The notes: generated by a model not told the origin, from the sequence alone. 64,000 nt of DNA from Scomber scombrus (GCF_963691925.1 NC_084974.1:12569080-12633079), one strand, 5' to 3'. Counted from the first letter of the stretch, positions 26,807-63,525 are shown. A program made the numbers and translations.

Positions 26807-28408
26807 ACAGTGATATTTACAGCTAGCATTTACATGTAAACAAACAGTGGTCATCCACAAGAGGAGACACAAACATGTGAACAGACAGCTGACATGATGA
26901 GGCAGTACCTGAACTACTGTACAGTACATGAGATGAGAGTGAATAGTTAACAGTAGACTGATAGACCTCAAGACTCTTACATCGCTTATAGTATATTAGA
27001 GTTGAGATTTAAAATGGGGCATTAACCCCTTTTCAACAATTTGATGTGATTAGATGATCCAGCTATGTGAAAACTCTTTAGAGGATCAATCAAATGTTGA
27101 GAAACATACTTTTTCGGATGGAGGAAAACGACAGGATGTAACACTTATTGAGCTGGAACTGAGGGTAGGAGATGTTTTGTGAGTCAATATTCCTCTTTTC
27201 TCAAATGCTTAAAACCCCTAACCTGCCACAACAGTGACAAAGTAAAAAAAACCCAAAAAAAACAATTGAACTTTCAGCTGTCTGACTGTAGTCAAACCTT
27301 TACTCTCATTAATTTCAACTGGTCGGCCAATAAAAATATGGCAATGTAGCATACGTATACAAAATATGTCTGTATATTTACAATATTTAAAACATTTACA
27401 ATGTTGCCAGCTATGTACACTGTTATGCTTTCGAATGCATAAGATGCCAAGTCGATGTGGATGAAATATGTTGACAGCTCTTAAAATTGGGAGACAACGT
27501 ACCAAATGCCTTTATGTGTACCTCAAAGTTAAGTCTGTGCTACACAATAAACGAGGGAGAGGGCCAACGCCAGAGACACAAGCAGGTCAAGTAGTAGATG
27601 ACCAAATGAGGTCAGAGGGACATTATGAACCAGGATATGACCTGACAGCATTATTTACAGTCATGCACTCTACAGTGAGATATTTATAGCTGGAAAATTC
27701 TGCTTGACTTGTTCAAGTGGACAGCAAATTGAGCTTGACCTTTGTGTCCTCTCTAACAGACAGGCCCCCTTCCTTTGGATGTTTCAGAAGTTCAGTTTTG
27801 ATATCCAAAAAAAGAGCAAAATCAAATCAAACCAAAGTCACACACAGGAACACCTACAAACACGTACTGCACAATGTACTCTGTAGAGGCCCAAAGTGAG
27901 GAGGCTGATTTTCTTTATGCCTTGTTTGTTGGACTACTTTATCTACATGAATATACACATTACAGTAAGTATTCTCAGATGCTATGACTGGTGGAAAACC
28001 ACAAATGCAAATCTACATGATTCAAAGTCATGATTTGAAAGTCTAGTCTGATTGCATACGTTCTGCTTTAGCTTCGGCTGCAGCAGAATCAAGCCATCAT
28101 AGTTAATGTCTCTTGAATTGATTTTGAATGTGTGTGTGTGTTCATCTCGCACAGGTGGCTTTTCAGATCCACATTTTCCCCGAGTCTACTTGTTAAGCCT
28201 GAGCCAGCCTAGGGCCACTGCATCTGCCTGCGACATGGAGGGGTATTTACATGACTCCTCCCTTTACAAAAAGCAACACCAGCCACTGCACTGCAAGAGG
28301 CAGGCCGCTGCTTGCCCTGCATGGCCCTTACTGACGACACCCGTTAACACTTTCCAATACCCATGTGGGGTTAACTCTAACTTCCCACTCCTCCTGTCCT
28401 GTCCAGCC

Positions 28409-51943
<23,535 letters not shown>

Positions 51944-52112
51944 CTAACAGAGGAGGAGATGGAAAAAACCATGAGAGCTTTAATCAATGCTTAATTATGT
52001 GCTTTTAAAGATAAAATCCCTTCATTAGTCCTTTAGATCAGCACTTAACATGGGTGCAACAGCTTAATGCAGACAAGCCATCGGAAACAAGAAATGTCTG
52101 TAAATTGAATAA

Positions 52113-52255
52113 GATTGCAACTAATTATTTTTATATTATGATTTATCCATTAATCATTTACTTTATTAATGGTCAAACATGTGAAAGATATCCATCATCA
52201 GGTCCCAACATGTCATGAACAACAGTCTGAATTACATATTAAAATTATCCTGATC
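52113..52255 (+). mobile_element. AT-rich inverted-repeat element, fragment
   Basis: GATTGCAACTAATTATTTTT, then CCATTAATCATTTACT and TTAATGGTCAAACATGTGA match the left end of the family. Confidence 0.6.
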
Positions 52256-55200
52256 AGCTGAAACAGCGGTAATTGGCATTTACCATAAAAACCATAAAAT
52301 GATTCATCAACCTGTCTTTTAAGCACAACTAAAAGCATTTTCTACATCAGGGTGAAACACAAGCAAAACTTTTAGTGAAAGCAAAAAGCATCTGTACGTC
52401 ACTGATTCAGCAGTTCAGGACCTTTCAAAGTGAACACTAAATAAAGTTGTTATTGTGTTGACAGAACATTAAGTTGTGCTGCAATAAACTGCACTTTAAA
52501 CCTCATAATGACACCCTACAGAGCCCCAAATTATAGTTTTCATGGTGGTAATGACTCCCTTTGTGGCTAGGACACTCACCGCCCCACCTGAGGTGGAACA
52601 GACAAAATGAGATCACAGGAAAACACACAACTATGACTAAGTCTTAGAAGCACAGAGGAAAGAACAAAAAGACAAAACAATGTAGGTGCAGTCTGCTGCA
52701 TCAACAGGCTTTTCAGTGAAATACGTCTTTGGTTTTGTTTTGACTGGTGTTGATTTCGATCATGAGGTAACGTTCAAAGTGCTGGAGTTAAAGGACTCCT
52801 ATTGCTATGGATTGTGAATCATCTGAGAGATCAGAGAGGTGACATTTTCATTTTTTATCAACACAAAGAAAACACTAACGCTAACTAGCCCACTCCTGAG
52901 CCTGTGAGAACTGCAGATGAAGCTCAAATAACATGAACGAAAGTAACATCTAGTGGGAGTAAGTGCTTATGTCAGCAAACTGACTTTAATAGACCTTTTT
53001 AAGATGAGCATTTACATCAACATCCAGTCGAGATTTTTCTGAAAGCTCTGTTTGGTCCAACTTAGCACTTTATAATATTGAAGTGCCTGAAATTAAATAT
53101 GGATGCCTTGCATGGGCCTAAGACCAACAGTAACTTTAATAAAACCTACGTTGAATGTTAACATGTTATATTTTAATCTTCACACGACCAATTTTGTAAT
53201 AATTCACTTTCGTGAAAAACACTTCATGTCATTAACTTGCATATCTTTTGGACAGTTTCCACAAATATGTCCAAAAACAGTCTTGAAAACGAAGATGTGC
53301 ACAATAGCGGCATCATCATCATAGTTTATATGCTTAAACAATATATAGACATTTAATAAATGTTTATAACATGCTATAATCAGATTGTTAGCACATATAA
53401 GGACATATTAAGTGTTTATTAATTATAAAGTGTTTGTCAATGGTGATAGCTTCTCCTATGAAGACATATATTATGTTATTACAACTGTGTTTTACTACAT
53501 TCTATATTTATATATAGTCGTTCATTATCTGTTTATATACCAGCCTCCAGTTATGAGCGCCCACAAGAAGAGTGATTCGATATGATGTACTTTAATAAAC
53601 ACTTACAGTATATTTGCTAATAACCGTTAGTGTTTGTATATCCTTATTATATTAATCATTTTACACATAAAATGTGAGCACAATTCAAATTTCAGTTTCA
53701 TTTAGAGTAAAAGAAGAGAAGAGCATGGTGTATTTTGCTTTTTCCAGAATAGAATCTGTGGTGTTGAGATTGTGTTTTTACAGGTTGTATTTATCAATGA
53801 ATACTGATTTGCCTGATCATCCTCTTCAATCTAACGTACTCCTGAGCAGACTGATATGGAGCACCGTCAGACAGATTCATCTGTGCAGACCAATGAACCG
53901 TCTGTCAATAGTTAAATAGTTAATAGAGTTCACTAGTGAGCTGCTCTAATAGTCCAGAGTGACATCAGCCTGATAGACATCAGCTGCTGACAGAGTGAAG
54001 AGCAGATGACAACACACGGAGACAGACGGAGGTGTCATTATGCTGTGCAGGGAGGATACATTTCCAGCTCACTTACAATACAAACTAATGCTGGTGTGAT
54101 ATTCAAAATAATGATAGAAACCAGTAAGTAAAGGTTATTTCCTGGTAGGTGATGACCGATGATGAGGAAAAAGGGTGTTAACTATCCCACATGACTAAGT
54201 TGCTTCTGCTGAACACAGAACACTGAAATTCTCCAGAATAAAACTGGTAGCAATTAACGGATCATCGTAAAAACTAGAAAATGTATCTTTAGACGTGTCC
54301 TCATGTATGTTGAAGTGGACATATTTACTCTGCATGTGTCCATAAATGTAAAGTGTGTTAATCCTTCTGAGTATGGTATTTGCGTGTCTGAGTTAGTGCA
54401 GGCTTGTAGGCTTGTGTGTGCTTGTTTGTAATCTGTCTAAATCTCTGTGTCTAAAGGCCGTGACTAAGTGAGTCTCCTCTGCTTCCCTGTGGAGCATCCC
54501 TTCCATCAGCCGGCCGTCTGGTCCCGTCCCTGCTCTGGGGCCGCTTAAATCGAGGTCTGTTTGCTCTGACAATAACAGCATGTGAGCAGCTTCACTGTGT
54601 AGAGCAGAATTATTCGCTTTGTCCCTCATCACATCCCAATGTCCTGCCGTTTACACACAATTTAAATTTCTTCATTTTACTGTCATTGCTAAGGTTGTTT
54701 CTTAGTGTCTGGCTCTGACATGACTATTATAAATGGGCTTCATGTGTGATTGATCAAATGTGATTAATTTACAATGTTCTCTCTTTATTCTACCTTTATC
54801 AGTGCCTCATTCAAACTTACTATGTTATGGCATACAATAAAAATCATACAGATTCATTAGAAGATTTTGTGCATATCACAGAACAAAAACCCAACTTGCA
54901 GTTACAATGCCATCCATTTAATTCCTCCAGCTCTTCACTGCACTCAAACACAGCATCCTGCTTACTTTGTACTTCAATGTTTTGTAGCTGGTTGGTAAAT
55001 AACAGCTCATTAATATATTTAGCAGAGGCAGCAACTTTCTGTGACTTTGCCTTCCGTCTTTGACCTACTGTAAACCTGTGCATACTGTGCACACACAACT
55101 CCACACATGCACACACGTGTAACCTCGCAGCACATACTGACACACATACAATTTATTTATTAGACAGACACACCCACTCTCCCCAGCGTCTGCATGCAGA

Positions 55201-55273
55201 GCTTCACTGCAGCGAGAGGCTCAGCAGATTGTTGCAGAGCTGCTTCAGTATGCAGCGTGTTTGGGTGAGTGGT

Positions 55274-55307
55274 GGGGGAGGAGGGGGGGCGGGGGGCGGG
55301 GGGGGGG
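55274..55307 (+). other. G-quadruplex-like G-rich tract
   Basis: Four G runs of 5, 7, 6 and 10 separated by AGGA, C and C. This exceeds the usual four-runs-of-three criterion. It lies on the plus strand, the template strand for limk1. Confidence 0.8.
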
Positions 55308-57003
55308 TCTTGGAAGTGGGTCAAGGCTTTCAGAAGATGTCCGCAGCACCGAGCCAGGAGCTACTCAGCTGTCTTGGCTCTCTGCCGCTCAATAACTGGC
55401 TTTCACTGCAGATACACACACACACACATACACATCCTGCAGACCCCTGCTGAGGCAAAGTCATACCTGGGGAGGATACACAGATGCGCTCGCCTGCACT
55501 CTGCACACACACAGAAGCAGGAGTGATCTTAGTGCCGTGAGGTTCACTTCCTTCAAAGTTAAACCTCTCCGAGCGATGCTGGGAGTGGCAGCAGAGTATT
55601 AAAGATATGAGTGAATACATTAGGGACTCCCAGATAAAGACGCCAGAAATTTAAGCCTCCAGGACAAGAATTTTATCTCAGAGGTAAAAGAGACAGTCAG
55701 TGATGCTCAGTTACAACCAACACTTCCACCAGAGGAAAAATGAATGCTTTTTCAAGGAATGACGGTTAGTGTGTTAATGCGTGCTTTTGTGCTCATATTT
55801 GGGTTTTTCTGTGCGACCGTGCTTGCATGTGAATCTGCATGGACGTGTAAGAGGATTATCAGTTTGAGAGACTCAGAGAGAGTCTTTGCCCACTCTGCTA
55901 TGATAGCATATGAGTCTAGCTGGATGAAGAGCTTAGCAGTTTCTGTCACACATACACAGAAACGAGAAAATCTGTAAGAGAGTGTTTGAAAAAAGTAATA
56001 TCAGTGAGGGCAAATGACAAGACAATAAAGACTAAATTACATGGATGGTTTGATTGATTTAAGACATAATAACCTGCGAGACAAGACAAATGTCAAAGAC
56101 AAAGAAAAGGCTGAGCTGGGACATAAATAACTACCATGAACAAGTGAGAGGGAGCAGAGCAAATTTCAGACACTGTGAAGCCCAGCTGGATTCCCTGAGG
56201 GCCAGGAAACAACCAATGACAGGGAGGATGAGAACGGGGGAGCAGAGTCAGTAAATCTGAAAATGTCGCCCCTTCCTTCTCAAATCCTTGATGGAATTAG
56301 CTCAAAGTGTCTGAGAGAGTAATAAATTCCTTTTTCCATGTCAACGGGAAGCAGTCTGGTCCCAGACCTCTCACCTCCTTCTGTCCACAAAAAACAGAAT
56401 GCAGTTGATTGCTGCCACATTAATTTAGTCATGTCAGTTATCTGCAAAGACTAGTTTCGTACTTTTGTGTTTTAGGTCTGTGGTTTCCAACTGTAGGAAA
56501 TACAGACGGAAATGATACTGTCTGAAATCATACTAGTGGATCTGTGAGGTTGTACAGCAGTTCTTTAAGCTAAATGCTAATGTGTCAATATCACTGACTG
56601 TGTATTACGGGATCAGCTGTTTTTGTTTATTTTCTGTTCATGTGGTGTTGGTATACTAAGTCTCTTGTCATTACAGATCTTGCCACTCCTCTTCCTGCAA
56701 TCACCTCATTCCCCTCACCTGACTTTCCCCGCCCTCTTCCACAGCTGGCCCCCATCATCATCATTAGCCTCCCACTCAGCCCCCCCTATCATATACTGCC
56801 CTTCTTTAGTTGCTCCCTGTCGGATCGTCAATCCTCATGCCCTGCTCTAGTGCTGCCTGTTATGTTCTGCATGAGACTCCTCTGTTTTTCTGCTAGAGGT
56901 TTTTTTTGGACCTTCCTCTTTCAGTTTTGTTAGCTTTTAGTTAGTAGCCTGGTTTTTTGTTTTGTTTGGATTTCCTCTGATTTGTACTTTTGGGTCCAGC
57001 GCC

Positions 57004-57480
57004 TTCTGGGACGTTAGACTGTGTATAAAGATGGACATCATTACAGCTCCCCAAAAGTGAAGCCAAAACATCTCGATCGCCCCCTTGTGGCCGGCTGCAA
57101 TACAGACCATAAGTCCCACCCCTTCCATGTTAGCAGATGGGACATGAGTCAAACTAAAAAAGTCAAAGTATGCGTCAAATAAATTCCCCCCTTAAAGATG
57201 GTTTCTGTCATTGTAGGTAGTTTTTATCATGCTGGTGTTTGTGCCAGTGCTCATTTTTTTCTGAATATTTTTTTAGTTTAAGTAGTTTAGCCAGTAGTTA
57301 TCTAGTAGATTAGTTTTAATTTTGTTTTTAATTCATTATTTGATTATATAAAACGGGGTGTGACGTCATGATTGACCTGAAGATGGCGCTACATGAAAGA
57401 AACCAAACTTACTACAAGTCTTGTCCTGACGACCATAAACCATTTTCCGCTAACATATCTCTAATCCTAACTCTTTTAGT
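57004..57480. mobile_element. Interspersed repeat, class uncertain
   Basis: The segment with ATCTCGATCGCCCCCTTGTG, GGCCGGCTGCAATACAGACC and GATGGGACATGAGTCAAACT is one I recognise as a recurrent teleost genomic repeat. No coding frame or clear terminal repeat. Boundaries and class (SINE or MITE) were not determined; the second half (57340-57480) is less certain. Confidence 0.45.
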
Positions 57481-58231
57481 GCCAAATAGTACTGAATATT
57501 AAACTTTTTTTAGGCCTCTAAAACCAATTCAAATGACATAAAATTCTGAGAAGTGGAAAATGACTTCTAGGTTAAACTGCGCTCATTTCAGAGACATACG
57601 CAACATGTGATGAGGGGTTGAACATAGATCTGTTTTCATTTCCAGAGGTCACAGGACAACATTTTAGATTCCACAGTGCGAACACAAAATCTTGGAAAAG
57701 GTGAAAATAGAAAAAAAAAAACCTTGATTCAATTCATGATTATTATTATAAATTTCAATTACAGCTGTCAGGAAAATTTATGTGTATGAGAAATTATCTA
57801 AACAGATTAATTAGCTGTGTGCTGCTCTTTATCAATCTGCTATTATTCATATTTATGATTCCAAGTCAGATGATCTCATTGGACGGTTTCATGATGTAAT
57901 GTGTTTTTGAACGACTGTGCATCCTATTAATCATGTGGACGGCCTGACCCGGGTCAATACCTCTCATGATTAATTTGTCCCGGCTGAGATAAATGAGCCG
58001 GCATTGAATGAAAAAACATCAGGTCTGAATGAATGATTGGAAGTAATTTTCCCAAGTGGCTCGACCCCTGAGGAAGATGACCATGTAATACATTAAATAA
58101 AACACAATGACATACAGGTGTGTTAACAAATCATAAAAATACATGTTCTCTGCATTAACACATGCTCACATTAACACAAATACATAACACTACTGTATAT
58201 TGTTACTTTCTGCTTGTAGTGATTTAAATTA

Positions 58232-58565
58232 GTGTTGAAACAATGACTCAATTAGTCTGTTTTGATAATTGATTAATCATTTTACTAAATTTTACTGTAA
58301 ATTATCTGGTTCCAGCTTTTCAAATTTGCTGATTTTCTTTGTCATATAATTAAATATTATGTGACATAAATTAAATATTTTTGAGTTTTGGAAAAACATC
58401 TTATTTCAAGATGTTGCTTTGGGCTTTGAGAAATTGCCATTGACTTATTTTACTATTTCTTGACGTTTCATAGAAGCATAGACGATGAAATATGAAATCG
58501 ATAAGCCAGGAAAATCATGGGCAGATTAATTTGTAATGAAAATAATTGTCAGTAGTTGTAGCTGT
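58232..58565 (-). mobile_element. AT-rich inverted-repeat element, near full length
   Basis: Starts GTTGAAACAATGACTCAATT and ends AATGAAAATAATTGTC...AGTTGTAGCTG, with internal TCTGGTTCCAGCTTTTCAAA and TTTGGGCTTTGAGAAATTG. Same family as 22203-22492, opposite orientation. Confidence 0.7.
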
Positions 58566-59264
58566 ATGTTAAATTGGAAAAGAAAAACTACAAAAAGAAA
58601 CAAGTAAAATTGTATCCTTCTTAGAAAAATTAAAGGAAAAATGTCAAACAACTAAATGATAATTCTAAAGTTACTATTTAGATTTAAATTGTATTATTTA
58701 AGTTACCATAAATTAGGTTTATGTACACAGTGGCAAAAAGGCAGACACACATACAGATCAGTAATTATTGATTAGGGCTAAACTGACAGTGGGACTGACA
58801 TGCAGATCTTTGTGGTCTGACGTGTCAGTTGTGCCTCAAATATGAATGTGCCCAGCAACTGCTCAGCTAAAATGGTCCTCAGACGATCTTTACTTTCTGC
58901 CACATGAATCTAAGGTACAAATATTCTTGTCTTTACAAAGCTGGAGACATGCGCAAAACTATAAATGACAATTCCCCTTATCAAACGAGTCCTTGAATAC
59001 CTCGCGGTGAAATAAACCAAACCAGAATCAAATCTGACTCCCACAGAAACCGTGCTGACCGCCCAGCTCTGGTCAGCATTTTATGGTGTGTGTGTGTGTA
59101 CATGAGTGGGTGGACGTGTGGCCACAGGTCATTAAATGACGTGCAGACTGATACTGCTACAGGAAGCAGGACGAGTCAAAAGGAAACACTGGTAGAGGTG
59201 TGAGACAGGATCACTGCCATCAGACAGATGCCGAGATAAAAGATTTACGAGGAGCCACACCTCC

Positions 59265-59368
<104 letters not shown>

Positions 59369-59707
59369 TAGCTGCTTGTTAATTATTAAATCTTCTATCA
59401 TCTTGAGTCAAGCTCAGAAAGACATCCATCTCCTTTCTATCTGCAAAGACAGCAGAAATGCTTTTGAGTAGTTTGGATCAATAAGCTGATAGACAGACTG
59501 GTCTGTCCAGGCGTCCAGTAAACGAAGGAAAATTAGACAATAAATGTCAAACGAATGAAGTCTGATGGTGACAAAAACAAATGTGTCTGCTATAGAAAAT
59601 GTGATAGTGCGTGACCGTTGTTGCTTCTTGCAGGCTAAGCTGAAATCCTCCCTGACAGAGAGAAAACCCGACCTCTGGGAAGGACAGAAGGGGGTTGTGG
59701 GTTACAG

Positions 59708-59820
<113 letters not shown>

Positions 59821-61289
59821 GGAGAAAGACAAGCCAAAGGAAATGGCAGACTGTCTGGGGGAGACCCCTTTCTTCCCCCCTCAGAGGTAGACAGAAATAG
59901 ACAAGGATTCCTGGTCGAGTGCCAAGATTTCCATTCCTGATATTTTCCAGGAGGATTCCCAAACACAGAGAACAACAAATGTACCTGCAGTGTGTGACGA
60001 GACTTTATCCGACCAAACAAATGTAGATTCATTTGTGTGAGTTAAATGGTAATGATCCATTCACCTGTCACACATTCACACTTTCACCAACAAGGACACA
60101 TTCATCCCATTCCCACGCACCCCTTTTTGTGCCCCCCTGTTTTATCAATCCCTCCTCCTTCTCCATGGCAACGGAGAATGCCACAGCGATGATGTCAGCC
60201 CTCTCACTGAAAAAAAAAGAGGCATTACCTCATCATCTCATCATGCTAACCCCCCAGTCACTCTTTATTGGGTGGTTTCAAACAGGAAATCCCTCGGCCA
60301 ATCAGGCTCCGGTGTATTCCCTCTGACCTTGGCAAACACAAGCTCAGCGGCACAGACACCTGCGTCTACCCCTTGAGTATTTGGTACTTTTAAAGGAATA
60401 AAATAGAGGACAGCAGGTTGTGAATTTAAAACAGTGAGGCCCTCCGTGGCCTGAACAAATGCTTCAGACTGTGGCTCTTTATTCGTAGCTCGTTGGTTTA
60501 TTCAGCCGGTAAACAGGAGCTCAGGCAGACTATGAGTGAATGATGTGCTCGGCAGCAAATTCCTTTGTGAGTGTTAAGCTGTCAGCACAGTCAGTCTGGG
60601 GCCTTCTCGCTTGTTCCACTGCGGGGAAATGATAAAAGGTTTCAGTAAGCTCTGGGAACCATGATGATGATGATGAAGGTTCAGTAGGATTCACGAGAGA
60701 CAGCAGAGTTTCTAGTCGTCAGCCGGTCTCATTTACACAATAGGTTAGAGAAAAGTTTGTCCCCAAATCTAAGCTTGAAGGGGCCATAACAAACCTTGTG
60801 CGACTCTTCTTTTCAACAACTTATTTCAGGCAGGAATATTGTGCCATTAGTTCGCCTCACTGTTTTGTATTAAAGGTACGAACATGGAGCATTGTTGTTC
60901 CACCATTAAGTCAGCAGCAGAGGTAGTCACATTGCCAGATCGACCCCTGTGTTAAAGGCACAGGCAGCATGGTGAGACAGTCAACACCAGACACAAATGC
61001 TGCTGTGTGACACAGCATGACTTTGATTACTTTCTTAAAATCACACACATATATTGAGTGTTGTAATATTCTAAACTCAACATGCACCTATTGGCTTTTT
61101 TCCTGTAGCTTTCAATCGATGCAACCCCTTGAGTTTGCAATGTTTTAATACAGACAGCTGTGCAGTGTTAACAATAACTTCAAGGTGTGGATACAGTTAA
61201 ATGAACCGTGTGACTCCACTTGTCGTGCTTTATTGCTCTCTTATGACCCAACCCTTGTTTTATGATTGAATTTAGACCAACTATTCTGG

Positions 61290-61290
<1 letters not shown>

Positions 61291-61380
<90 letters not shown>
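61291..61380. repeat. (AC)45 microsatellite
   Basis: Pure AC array of 90 bases on the plus strand, ending 52 bases before the left end of the 61433 transposon. Confidence 0.98.
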
Positions 61381-61384
<4 letters not shown>

Positions 61385-61630
61385 ATAACTGATTAGTCTT
61401 TGTCGTCTTTAAAATGAAAAATGTCGACCAATGGGCCAGATGCAAGAATATGTTCGTATTTTTCTTCTTAAATCTGTCGTACTTTTCTCGTGAGGTGGAA
61501 TTTACGAGTGTGCTACGTCGGATTCACCAAACACTCGTATCACCAGGAAACAGTCGTAAAAGACCTTCGTAAACATGATGAATCCCACCTGTTCTAAATG
61601 AATGCGCGTTCCCAAGAATAGTAAATTAAC

Positions 61631-61936
61631 ATGAATGACGCCCCCAAAATACCAAATAAGGTCAGACGACCGGCAGGTTGTGGAGAAGCTCCATTCATGA
61701 AAATGGCACTAAAGACTAAGAATACGAACTTTACGAGCTCTCAGACTGAGGTCCCGCTCTCAGAAATAGATCAACAGAAACACATATTATTATTTAGTGT
61801 TAGTGGTGGAATTAAAGGTCCTGAGAAAGACAAAGAATGAGGAAAAATGACCCGTGCTGTGAACGCTGTCTCAGCTGTTGCGCGCAGCATCACAGAAATA
61901 AAAACAAAAATGACTGAGCATGAATTATGTCATCAG
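61631..61936 (+). pseudogene. Broken Myb/SANT-like DNA-binding gene inside the transposon
   Basis: The open frame starts MNDAPKIPNKVRRP; the recognisable domain begins at NTNFTSSQTEVPLSEI (about 61721) and continues after an in-frame TGA (61838-61840) with MTRAVNAVSAVARSITEIK. The pattern (FTxxE near the start, AVNAV, RxxxEIKxK near the end) fits the Myb/SANT-like domain of NAIF1/MSANTD-type and Harbinger accessory proteins. The TGA stands where the family usually has its conserved Trp, and a second conserved Trp position is Met. A further block in coding-like sequence, IAVSTDLLTPGMTTQGKPA (62481 onward), may be the C-terminal part. Non-functional as a full protein. Confidence 0.65.
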
Positions 61937-62621
61937 CCAGGGGGTTAAACTATTACTTCGATAAGCAATATTTCAATTAAATGAATAAAAGTTATTAATA
62001 AATAGTCAGTTTATATTGTGGAAAAGTAACTGTGGAAAAGTGTCTGTGGACAAGTCGCTTGTAGTTTCGGCCGCTAATATTTATATTGTAAGCTTGCATC
62101 ATATATGATGATATGATGATCATAGTTTCAATTGTCAATTCAAATGACTGATATATCTACCTAAATTGTTAAATAGCCTACTTCTTTATACTAAATAGCC
62201 TAATTATTTTACAAACAGAGTAATGTCATCATGATTATGGATTCAGAAGTGCAATTTAGTGAACGGGACATAGTATACACTTTCCCCCCCTTCTCTACAT
62301 CCCCTGTAGTTCACACCCATTACTCAGGGGTCTCTAAAATACTGACAATATAATAATCGCTCAGCCTGCGGATCGACATTATTCATTTCTCTGTTAAGTG
62401 GTAGTCAGCATACAGTGATGTTAAAAAGAAAATCCAAGTCAGTTCTGAAGCTCAACTGCTGATGTTACACCTGCTGCCGGATTGCTGTCAGCACAGACCT
62501 GCTCACACCCGGGATGACAACGCAGGGCAAGCCGGCAGAAGAAGTTGGAGATGAGGGTACCCGTGTGGAGGTGTTATGTGTTCATTAAGTGATTATCATA
62601 TCTTGCTTATAGTATATGATG

Positions 62622-62640
62622 CCCCCCCCCCCCCCCCCCC
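62622..62640. repeat. C19 homopolymer
   Basis: 19 consecutive C inside the 61433-62864 transposon. Length uncertain. Confidence 0.9.
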
Positions 62641-63007
62641 GTTAGACAATTAGACAGTGACAGTCGTGTTTTATTGCTTTGGAGGACTGCAGGGTGGTTG
62701 TGCGTGAGAGGTACGACAGGTCTGCATCATTCGTACATTTTGTTCGTACCTAAGAGAAAATCAAAATACGAGGAAATTGGTGAATGCGGCAAATCCTCGT
62801 AAATCACTCGTACGCATGGTTTAAGAACGAATCTGTGCGTACGAGTGGTTCTTGCATCTGGCCCAATGTTTCCTAAAACCCAAGATGGAACCTAAACTAA
62901 ACATCCACGACCCAAATACTTTTAGGTACTATCACTGAAGACGATATAAAAGAAAAATATGCACATTAAAGAAGCTTAAACCTGAGATCTTAGCATTTTT
63001 TTTCAAG

Positions 63008-63083
63008 ACTGTTTAATTGATTATCAAAATAGTTTTTATCTAATTTTCTATAATTTATTAGTTAATTAATCGTTTCAACCCCA
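63008..63083 (+). mobile_element. AT-rich inverted-repeat element, right-end fragment
   Basis: TGTTTAATTGATTATCAAAA then AGTTAATTAATCGTTTCAAC match the right end of the family. It starts about 140 bases after the 61433 transposon. Confidence 0.6.
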
Positions 63084-63501
63084 GAACAAAATAATATAAA
63101 ATTGATCCAAATTAAAACTGGTTAGTGTTGAGGATCAGCATCCATACTGTAGTTATTCAATAACTCAATAAAAATATAGAGTTGAATATATTTTTGGATG
63201 AATGCTGACAAAGACAATTCACTTTTTTCTTGGGGCTGAATGGATCAAAGTCAAACATGAAAATGATGGGACGACATAGAAAGTGTTAACCTTCCTCTTA
63301 TTAATCGCATGCAGGGTTTAAGTCTGGAGTCAATGAGAAAAAAAATGTAATTTTCAAAGCGTGATTAAAGCATTGTAGTGAGAGCCAAAGGTCAGAGCTC
63401 GGGAACAGACGATAATTCAAAATGTGCCAGCTCACAGGATGACTCCTCTCTGCCCTCTGCAATGTTATCAGCAGGTATGAACCCTGCCATGTTGTGAGAA
63501 A

Positions 63502-63525
63502 GAGGAGGAGGAGGAGGAGGAGGAG
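63502..63525. repeat. (GAG)8 trinucleotide repeat
   Basis: Eight AGG/GAG units. Confidence 0.9.

Larger units (their letters stand above)
25120..28408 (-). other. Probable limk1 3' UTR
   Basis: About 3.3 kb of AT-rich, non-coding sequence between the limk1 stop codon and the first minus-strand AATAAA. It includes a TA-rich tract at 26766-26806 and no splice-supported coding segment. The long frames here on the plus strand are antisense or chance. The extent is inferred from the polyadenylation signal only. Confidence 0.5.
61433..62864 (+). mobile_element. PIF/Harbinger-like terminal-inverted-repeat transposon
   Basis: Perfect 16-bp terminal inverted repeats GGGCCAGATGCAAGAA (61433-61448) and its complement (62849-62864), extended by about 100 bp of weaker inverted similarity rich in CGTA/TCGTAC motifs. 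Flanked by AAT on both sides (61430-61432, 62865-62867), a 3-bp duplication as expected for Harbinger; CAATG with a 1-base shorter repeat is an alternative reading. The 1432-bp body holds remnants of a Myb/SANT-like gene, the second protein that Harbinger elements carry, but no DDE transposase. Non-autonomous. The superfamily is inferred from target-site size and the Myb-like domain. Confidence 0.7.

Noticed and set aside
53340..53640. Repeated TAATAAATGTTTAT-like strings suggesting another inverted-repeat element
   Set aside because: The similarity is largely due to AT-richness; no clear ends or target duplication could be defined.
54393..54632. 79-codon minus-strand frame
   Set aside because: No domain, no splice signals at its edges, and no match to the missing LIMK1 start.
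55460..55502. Possible 34-nt minus-strand exon ending CCCCAG|GTATGA
   Set aside because: Good splice letters but no LIMK1-like protein sequence, and the length and frame do not connect to the LIM exon.
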